From Candidatus Woesearchaeota archaeon (GTDB taxonomy: Archaea > Nanobdellota > Nanobdellia > Woesearchaeales > UBA12501), in assembly GCA_016177345.1 (NCBI GenBank), contig JACOVM010000112.1:1-15010 (forward strand): a stretch of 15,010 bases of DNA, in the 5' to 3' direction. Below, one piece after another: positions 1 to 9,600 of the stretch (the first letter of the stretch is position 1; the number at the start of each line of letters is the position of its first letter). A program made the position numbers and the translations under genes. Under the pieces are notes generated by a model. That model had not been told where the DNA came from and ran no database searches. It saw only the letters and a list, made by a program, of their open reading frames with translations.

Positions 1-66
1 CACTAATAAAAATCTAATAAAATCAAATATAATATACAAAAAGAGTATTTTCATATCAAAATAAGT

Positions 67-98
67 AAAAAAGAGAATATTTAAATAGTCAGTATATA
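67..98 (+). promoter_or_regulatory. Putative archaeal BRE/TATA promoter of the operon
   Basis: A purine-rich BRE-like run (AAAAAAGAG, 67-75) lies just upstream of a TATA-box-like TTTAAATA (80-87). With the usual archaeal spacing, transcription would start near 108-113, giving a leader of about 40 nt. A second AT-rich candidate, TATATA at 93-98, would place the start near 120. The first 66 bases are strongly AT-rich and hold no gene that I can see. No similar promoter is evident upstream of the two downstream genes, which fits a single operon promoter here. The whole leader is AT-rich, so chance matches are possible. Confidence 0.5.
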
Positions 99-140
99 CA
101 TAGTAAGTAATCAATAAGGGTTTTAGAAAGGATATATCTT

Positions 141-145
141 AGGAG
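141..145 (+). promoter_or_regulatory. Ribosome binding site that decides the first start codon
   Basis: AGGAG at 141-145 lies 8 nt upstream of GTG 154, a good Shine-Dalgarno distance. It overlaps the alternative GTG at 145 and so could not serve it. This favours GTG 154 as the true start of the first gene. Confidence 0.55.
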
Positions 146-153
146 TGCCTATC

Positions 154-681
154 GTGGATGAGGGAAAAAGAGGTGATACTGCTTCTCTATCTAGTTTGCA
201 GTCTCGTTCCGAGGCGCGAGAGGCGCTCCATTCTCTTCTTCAACTCCTTAAAAACCAGTATAATATCACCCTTCAAGAGGTTGTTGAAGAGTTCCATAAC
301 AATAGTGATGATGTTCCCCTCTCTATTTTTAGTACCCCTCTCAGCCCAGCTGAAGCGCTCGTTAAATACCTCAAAGAAGAGCGCAGCATTGGCTTCCACC
401 GAATCGGGGTTCTCCTCAATCGCGATGAGCGAGGGCTTTGGTCAAGCTATGCCCGATCGAAACAAAAGCATGCTTCAAAGTTCTTGCTACCCCCCCTTGG
501 ATTTCAAATTCCCCTATACCTTTTTGCAAATCGTTCCCTAAGCATTCTCGAAAACGTTCTTTTCTACCTTCATACAACGCTCAATCTTCCAGAAAAGGAG
601 CTTTCTAAACTACTCAATAAGAGGCAGGCAGTCATTCATACCACCCTTCAGAGAGCGAGAAAAAAGAGAGGGCAGTTATGA
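154..681 (+). CDS. Small tandem helix-turn-helix protein, putative DNA-binding regulator
   Basis: Predicted soluble protein of 175 residues from GTG 154; GTG 145 would add three residues but lacks a well-placed ribosome binding site. Two related segments are visible: residues 54-105 and 119-171. Each opens with a (V/I)PL..F element, then an LS...E helix, a (K/F)YL helix, and a second unit around LLNR (copy 1) or LLNK (copy 2) ending in a basic helix (RSKQK; RARKK). This looks like a duplicated sigma-region-4-like or HTH fold. Similar LLNRD-type segments occur, to my recollection, in small DPANN archaeal proteins; no database was consulted. There is no signal peptide or membrane segment. The stop overlaps the next start as ATGA, so it is probably translationally coupled to the giant surface gene, and a role in controlling this operon is a guess. 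A seven-C tract (490-496) sits in the linker between the two copies. Confidence 0.85.
   Translation: MDEGKRGDTASLSSLQSRSEAREALHSLLQLLKNQYNITLQEVVEEFHNNSDDVPLSIFSTPLSPAEALVKYLKEERSIGFHRIGVLLNRDERGLWSSYARSKQKHASKFLLPPLGFQIPLYLFANRSLSILENVLFYLHTTLNLPEKELSKLLNKRQAVIHTTLQRARKKRGQL
665..672 (+). promoter_or_regulatory. Ribosome binding site of the giant surface gene
   Basis: AGAGAGGG at 665-672 lies 5 nt before ATG 678, inside the end of the first gene. Together with the ATGA overlap it supports ATG 678 as the start and coupled translation. Confidence 0.5.
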
Positions 682-3600
682 ACAGCCAGTCTGATAAACA
701 GGTTAGCGAATCCAATGCTGGAAAGCGCAGGGAGCACGTTCTGAATGCAAGTGTTACCCTCCTCTTTATCCTCTTTTTCATCACTCTTCTTTTGTTCAGA
801 ACAGGAATTACAGGCCATGTTGTCGTTCAGGCCGGGCAAGCCATTGATACTGTGATTACGTTCTCTGAACAATCGATTCCTCTCGGGTCATTTGTGAGAA
901 TCGAGGTTCATAACCAAACGTACGAAAAAAGCATTGTCATCTATTTAGGAGATCCGCACGAGATTATGTATGATGGTGCAACGATTTATGGCTATGTATC
1001 TAGCGTTGCGGTTAATCTCTCCGGATTCCCCATCCAATTGCCTGCTGGAAATTACACGCTTACTACGTCGCTCATATACGATACGAAGGTTCTTGACCGA
1101 AAATTACTATCCCTCAATGTAGTTGAGCCTATTGTCAAAGCGCCTTCTGAATCTGGATCGTTGCCGCAGCAAAATAGCAATTCTGGCAACATCACTAGCA
1201 ATACTACTTCCAGCAACAACACTACAGATACGGCCAATACAACAACTATATTGCCAAATATGTTATTACCAACTTTAGAAGCTCCCTCTTCTTCGCCACA
1301 ACCTCCTTTTTCAGATCAAGGATCCTTTTCTTCTCCCACCGATCAGCTTTCATCAGATTCATCGTCAACATCTCCCCAGGTAGGAACTGTTGATGATGTT
1401 CCAATTCCACCCGATAGTGACGGGTCTGTGGGGGCAGCAGTTAGCCAGACTGCTTGTGATACGTTATCCACCAGCAATTATTATACACTTACCCAAAATG
1501 TTTCTGCTAATGATACTTGTTTTTTCATAACCGGGAGTAATATCGTTTTAGACTGCGCCGGATTTGCAATTGAATATGGCGCTGCCCCGACCACTAATGC
1601 GCGAGGCATCCAAGCGGATAACATTGTAAATTTTACGGTAACTGGCTGCTTTATTCAAAAGCGGAATGATACCAGATCTGGAAGCTATGGAATGTTATTC
1701 ACCAATGTTTCCAATAGTACGATTAGAAACACTTCCATATCCACGAATGGAACATCGCTCAACGCAGGCATTAGAATGATTTCAAACTCAAGTAATAATA
1801 CTGTTATGAACATAACAATTTATACCCATGGAAGTGAAAGCTCCAATGATGGTGTTGCCCTTGACAGCAAGTCCCAATACAACGTCTTTGATAACATCAC
1901 GATATCAACAAATGGCTCTACCCAAAATCGTGGCTTTTTCATCATCCAAAATTCAAGCAATACCACCATTTCTAATAGCCGAATTTATACTAATTCCAAT
2001 ACTAGTGGAGGGAATAATGTGGGGATCTGGTTTGAGAACTCACAAAACGGAACGTTTTATGGGAATATTATCCAGACCAATGGAACCGGAAATGATCTTG
2101 GCCTCTATTTCTTTACCGAGGTTAATAACACACAAATAGTGAATAATACCATCATAACCGGAGACACTGGCTCCCCCCAGGATGGCATCCGTATCGATTT
2201 TTCATCAAATGTAACCATCCAAAATAATACGATTGTGGCAAAAGGAGATTCAACAATTTATGGCATCCACATCAATGGCTCTGTTCTTGCAAGCACGGTA
2301 AGGACTAATGTTATTACAACATCAGCAACATCGCCGCAGGGCATTGGCATTTTTGTTGAAAGCAATGTTGAGAATATTAGCATATCAAATAATACTATAT
2401 TTGCTAATGGAACAACAACTAGTTTGGGAATTCGCTTAACTTCAAGCTCGAAGAATATTACCATATCTGACAATAATATCACTACGTATGGTACGGCTAA
2501 TGGCAATGATGGCATTGGAGTAGATACTCTTTCAGGGTACAATGTTCTTCTTAGAAATGTCGTCGTTGCTAACGGGTCTGCTGCAAGCAATAGGGGTATT
2601 TTTATCAATAATGCAAGCAACAATACTATTTTAACAAATACTGTTCAAACCTATGGCCCAGATGTCCTTAATGTTGGAATCCGCGTTGTCTCCTCCGCGA
2701 ACACATCTGTTTTAGATAACAACATTACCACTAATGGGAGTAACAACGCTGAGGGAATCTGGCTGTTTGGCGCAACTGGTTCCGAATCAAATTATAGCAC
2801 TATTAGAAACAACAGTATTCGAACAGGCGTAAATACGACTGCATTCAATTTTGGCATTCATATTGATGGAACATACAATCTGACGATAGCCAATAACACG
2901 ATTGTTACCAATGGAACCTCGAGTAATCGCGGTATTTTCATCAATACCACCTACTTCTCACTGGTGACAGCAAACACCATCACCACTGGAAGGGATGGGC
3001 CTAACAATTACGGTGTTTATGTTTATGCCTCGACAAATAACACAGTTTCCAACAATACCATCACCACTAATGGAAGTGGCAGTGATTATGGTATCTATAT
3101 GGCAGATAGAGCTTTGAATAATACGATCAAGAACAATACAGTTTACGCCAACACACGGGGGGGTGGCCTTAGTGCTATTTACATCTATAATCAATCGAGC
3201 GGTAATGCTGTTCTCTTTAACATCCTTTCGGTGAATGGCACGCAGAGCGCCTATTACGGGGTATTCGTTGATAACACCTCTCAGAACACAACAATCCATA
3301 ATAATGAGATTAGGGTTAATGGAAACGGGGATGGGCAGGCAGGGGTATTTGTTCGATTCGCATTAAATACAACAGTAGATGATAACATTATCAGAGTGAA
3401 TGGGACATCTGACTCCCCAGGAATTGCTGTTACTCATTATTCTAATTCAACAATTGTTAGAAATAACTCTATCATTGTTGGAAGTAACAATGCTGCAAGG
3501 AGTTTCGGCATCAAAATTGAGGATAGTAGCAGTAATAGTGTTAGTGATAACAATATAACAACGAATGGGTCAAGTAATAGCCTTGGTATATTCGTTAATG

Positions 3601-6600
3601 AAACTGAAGTTGTCAATCAGATCTGGTCAAATCTCATCTCTACCTTTGGATCAGGTGCTAATAATTTTGGGATCTACCTTGTTGGATCCGCCAATGTGAG
3701 CGTATGGAATAACACCATTACGACCAATGGAACAGGTGGTGAGTATGGCATTTACCTCGCCAATTCGGCAAGTAATAACACCCTTTCAAATAACACGATA
3801 TATACGTACAGTAGGGGGGAAAATCTCTATGCCGTGTATTTTGCGAACTTCTCCAGAAGAAATGTTCTACAGCGTAGTATTCTTTCAACGAATGGAACAA
3901 GTTCGCCATATTATGGCATTACTCTTGACATCAATTCTGACAATGCCACTATCTATAATAACGAGATTAGGGTTAATGCAAATGGGGCAAGCAACAGGGG
4001 GATATTCATTAACTCATCCTTGAATACAACAATAACTGATAATACGGTCCGTGTTAATGGGTCAAATACTCTTGTTGGAATTTTCCTGCGGCAAGAATCA
4101 AATTTTACCTTCCTTCGAAATAATTCAGTATATGTTGGTGGCAATCAGGCTTCTCAGCTCCGAGGAATTCAAGTTGATGCAGGCCATTCAACACAAATGG
4201 ATTACAACAATATAACCATTAATGGGACAACTAGCAATTATGGAATCTTTCTTAATAGGTCTGTTCTTTATACCCATTCATGGTCTAATCTTGTAACATT
4301 ACTAACGACATCAGACAGTAATTATGGGGCATATATCTATCGTTCCACTAATGCCAGCTTCTGGAATAACACGATAACCGTAAACGGTAGCGGTAGTGGA
4401 AATGGAATTTTTGTTGAGTTTTCTGGGAATACAACTCTTTTCAATAATACAATTTTTACAGATGGAAATGCTAGCGATAATAATGGGATTAATATTAATA
4501 ACCTCTCCGGTTACACTGTTGTCCTGCAAAATATCATTTCAACCAATGGCTCTGGCGGCGGCAATGACGGCGTGTTTGTCAACCAAAATTCAAGCAATAC
4601 CACTATCAAAAACAATGTTATTTTAACTGAGGATGGCGGAATCGGTGTCTACATTAACAATTCCCAAAACGTGTCTGTTTTTGACAATAGGATTACCACC
4701 AATGGGACTGGCAATGATTATGGCGTTCGTCTTTCTGGAATCACCAACACCACGATCATCCAGAATAATTCTATCGTTGCCGGCAGCCCAGCAACATCAC
4801 GTAATTACGGCATTCAAGCAATCGAATCTAACCTGACTACCATTATAGGGAATAATATCACAACCCAAGGAGTCGATTTCAATTGGGGTATTTTCTTGAA
4901 TCTCAGTGTTCGATTTAGTAGGGTTATTAACAATAGCATTAGGACAATCGCAAACGGCACCGGCAATGTTGGAATCAACATGCTAGATGCACTCGATGTT
5001 CGTTTGGAAAATAATACAATTACTACGCGAGGTTCATCTCAAAATATAGGCATTTTTGTTGACCAAGGCTCTGGCAACGCAACTGTTGCTAATAACACGA
5101 TACGAACTAACGGAACAGGTGGAAGTAATATTGGAATCTTTGTAAATGCTTCTGTTAACGCATCAATCCGCGATAACAATGTTGTTACGAATGGATCTGA
5201 TATTCTAAACCTGGGTATTTACCTTCTCGGCTCATCACGTGATGCATCTGTCATAAATAACACGCTGACAACTGATGGCGCAAGCAGCCAAAATTTTGGG
5301 ATATACATAAGAAATAACTCCATCAATTCAACAGTTATGTACAACTATATCACAACAGAGGGCTTAGCCAATAACTATGGGATTTATGTAGATAACAACA
5401 TAAGCAATACTATCCTTCAAAACAATACGATTGAAGCTGATTCTACTAGCAGCAATATTGGCATCTTTTTAGCAAATAATGCAACGTCAAGTGGGATCAT
5501 TGCAAACACAGTCACGTCGAGTGGTGATAATGGTGTTGGGGGTGTTTCAATTCATAATGACTCCAGAAATAATCGTGTTCTCAATAACTCGATTAATGTT
5601 ATAGCAACCGGAAGCATCAATACGGGAATCGAATTATTTAATCGGGTTTATAACATCACTGTTGCAAACAGCTCGATTAATGTCAGTGCTGCAGCAACAA
5701 ACAATGGCATTAGGCTGTCCACTAGTGCTGACAATAACAGTGTTGATAATACTACCATTATTGTTCATGGCTCCAGTGCGGGGAATATTGGATTCGAGCT
5801 CTTTCAGAGCAATAATAATACGTTTACTAATAACAATATAAGCGCCAGAGGAAGCGTGTTCAATATTGGCGCTCTTCTTGGAGACAGGACAAATAGAAGT
5901 GTTTTTGTCAACAATACCGTTTCAGGCGGCGGATCATCAACAATAAATGATGGATTTTTAATTAACAACAGCAACAGCAATGAGCTTCGCGAGAATATTA
6001 TCATCACTAATGGCACTGGTGCAAGCGCTGGCATTGAGCTCTATGGCACCGCAAGCTCAAATATTTTCCTCAACAATAACATAACTGCTATTGCACAAAG
6101 CATAATCATCAATGATCGCAATCAATCAAGCACGCTTAACTTCCTTATCTACAATACCAGCTCAAGTGAAATACGATTCTTGAACAGCACGTTTACGGAT
6201 AACATAAGCGTAGACATTAGTGGTGGCCTTGGAATTAACAGGAACATCTATGTCGTAAATAATAGTGTCGCCATAAATGATAGCGCCTTACTTAGTGGTG
6301 TTCTGAATACCAGCGCAAATATCACCATGTACAATATTTCCCTCACAACAGATGCGATAGACATCTTTACCTTTGACACATTTACGACAAACGCGAGCCT
6401 TATTAGGGAAAATGGAACGAGCTGCAATGCGACGACTTGTAGAATACTCCTTTATGATGCAGCACTCGATGTCGTAACATTCAATGTGAGCAGCTTCAGC
6501 AGTTACACGGTAGCCGCAGAAAAGAATCCCCCAGTTGTTACCGCTCTTGTTCCAGTAAATAATACCACGTTCAATATTACTACATCTATTGAAATTGCGG

Positions 6601-9600
6601 CAAATGTCACAGATAATGATGTTATCAGCGCGGTAGTGGCTAACCTTAGTAATAATACCGGAAATAGTACTCTTCTCACGCTTAGCCAGGCTGGTGGAAC
6701 ACGCATCTACAACACCACTTACACCATACCAAACGTCACTGGCGTCTATAACATCACCATTGTTGCAAATGACACCAATGCGAACATCAATAGAAACCAG
6801 ACAACGCAGTTCAACGCAGTCGACCAAATGCCGCCGAATATTAGCGCGCAGAGCTGCACTCCTTCAAGTATAATAACGGGAAATAGTACGATTTGTAACG
6901 CAACCATCACTGATCATACCGGGATTATTCTTGTGCAAGCAAATGTCACATTGCCGAATGGCACAGTAGAATCCCAAACGATCAGTAACAACACGAATAA
7001 CTTCTACTTCAATTTCAGCAATACCCAGATTAATGGAACCTACAATATAACCTGGACTGCAAATGACACTAATGGGTACTTTAATAACAGTAGAGTGATA
7101 TCAACGTTTACTCTTAATGACACGTATAAGCCAACAGTCACCGCTCTTGTGCCAACTAACAACACTAGCTTTAACGTCTCAACAACTATAGAAATAGCAG
7201 CGAACGTGACAGATAATGGAACGGTGAATAATGTTCAGGCTAATATTACTCAGGTTAATGGGAGTACTGTTCTTCTTGCTTTAAGCCAGGCGGGTGGAAC
7301 CAGAATATACAATAATACTTACCTTATTCCAAACGTAACTGGTGTTTATAACATCACCATTATTGGGAATGATACGAATGGCAACATTAATACAAACCAA
7401 ACAACACAGGTGAATGGTGTTGACCAGATCCAACCATCCATTACTAACCTTGGCTGTTCACCAAACAACTTTACAACAGGCAATAGTACCTTCTGCAACG
7501 CAACAATAACAGACCACACCACCATCCAAACCATCCAAGCCAATGTTACCCTGCCAAATGGTACAATTGAGGCACCGACTATCAGTAATGTGACGAGTAA
7601 CTTCTATTTTAATTATAGTAATACACAAATCAATGGAACTTATACTATCGTATGGATCGCTAATGACACCAGTTCAAACATCAACACCACAAGAACAAGT
7701 GCGATTTTCACCCTCAACGATACTTACAAGCCAACAGTGACAGCTATCGTGCCAACAAATAACACCAGCTTTAATGTTTCAACCACGATACAGATAGCAG
7801 CGAACGTGACGGATAATGGAACGGTAAGTGCAGTCATGGCCAATGTTAGCCAAGCTAATGGCACTACTGTTCTTCTCGCCTTATCCCAAGCAGGAGGAAC
7901 ACGCATTTACAATACAACTTATAATATCCCATCAACGTTAGGAACTCTCAACATCACCATCATTGCCAATGATACTAATTTGAACGCCAACAGAAACCAA
8001 ACAAGCCAACTCACCGCTCTTGATGAAATTGCCCCAACCATCACCCTCCTCATTCCAGAAAATAACACGAATATCATCAATACGTCGATTAATTTTACGT
8101 GGTATGTAACAGACAATCAGGATCTCAACTTAACCTGTAACCTCACCATCAGCGGAGTGGTAAACCAGTCAAGCCTTGGTGTTGTTAATAATACAAATTT
8201 CAGCGCCATTGTTGCATCTGTCGAAGCAGGGCCGCAAAATTGGAGCATCCGATGCGTTGATAATAATCCAACGCACAATACAAGTGTTACCTGGCAATTT
8301 GTGAAGACACTCCCTTCCTATAGGCTGTTCAGCAATAATTCAGTAACAACTAACTTTAGCGCCGTCAGCAATATTGAAAATGTTGCCAACCTGACAATTG
8401 CTAGCGATCATGGAGTAATACGCTATAGAAACAATCTTAATGCAAGCACTGCAAACTTTGATGCTAGTGTGATTATCAATCCATTATATGTCAGTGTGAA
8501 CACTAGTGCACTTATCGGGCTCGATGCTGACTATAATGCAACTGCTGATATTGTTATATATAACGTAAGCTGCCCAGTAACGACCATTGCAACAAGAGAT
8601 GGATTCTTTAGCACGAGACCAGACATTCAAGCAAACGGAACAGATTGTGAAGCAATTGGAAAATGCACGAATATCGTTTGCCAGGATAATACGCTCAACT
8701 TTACCGTAACCAGCTTCTCCGGGTTTAGTTCTGAGGGAAACGCTAATCTCACTATTGACAATACTGGGCCAATAACGGTAGGAACGCTTGTCCAGTTCAA
8801 TGCATCATATATTAATAGTACTTCAGGAGCGGTCATTCCTTCAGCAAATTGTACCATCCGATTCCAAACAGAACTAGGTGAACCGTTATCAGGCCTTATG
8901 TCGTTCAATCTTAGTGGGGATGGCCAGCACCGATTCAATCGTACTTTTGTTCCTGAGGGAATTTATAATTATAATGTCACGTGCAACGCAACAGGATTTA
9001 CCACGCTTCTCGCAAATGATACTATGCATAACACGCCAATTCCTGATGATGAACGGGATGGTCCAGACAATATCCCTCCACCGCCAACCGGGGGTGTAGG
9101 CTCTGGTGCAGCAGGTGGTGGAAAGTCAGAGCCAAAGCGATCACCAAGACTTCCAACACCGGAAAGCAACCCTCCACTTTATGATCTTGACTTCCCGACC
9201 TCTTCTGGGCCATCAGAACCGCTACAGCAACGAGGAATTTTTGATGGCAGTGATGTAACTATCCAGGAGGTTGTCGATGTTGCCAGAGAAGCAGTTGTTG
9301 AAACTGCAAAACAAAGCGCTGCTCCAGTTACTACATCATACCTTGCTGTCCAGAAGATAACTGCCCTGCTTGGCAAGCTCTCCAGTTCTATTGTTGGAAA
9401 GGCAAGCATCACTGGAAAGACGGTAAGCGCTCCATTCACCGCTCTTCCATCAACTGGAAAAATGGCTGCTATTCTTGTTTTACTTGTCCTCAATATCTTA
9501 GCAGTGCTTTTGATCAGGGATATCAGAAAAGTGAAAGAGTATAAAACGAAAAAAGTAAAGGAGAATGAAATCTATACCATTCTTAGGAATCTTGACAATC

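Noticed and set aside
158..541. Overlapping + strand frame (127 codons) inside the first gene
   Set aside because: It is out of frame with the HTH gene, and its product shows no domain, while the other frame has a duplicated fold and a coupled stop.
2184..6116. Regular DNA repeats considered as a CRISPR or tandem satellite
   Set aside because: The repeats are degenerate at DNA level, stay in one reading frame, and encode beta-helix rungs; there is no constant repeat with variable spacers.
6288..6827. Open - strand frame of 179 codons opposite the giant gene
   Set aside because: Its repeat-like composition mirrors the Asn/Thr codons of the + strand; no ribosome binding site or motif was seen.
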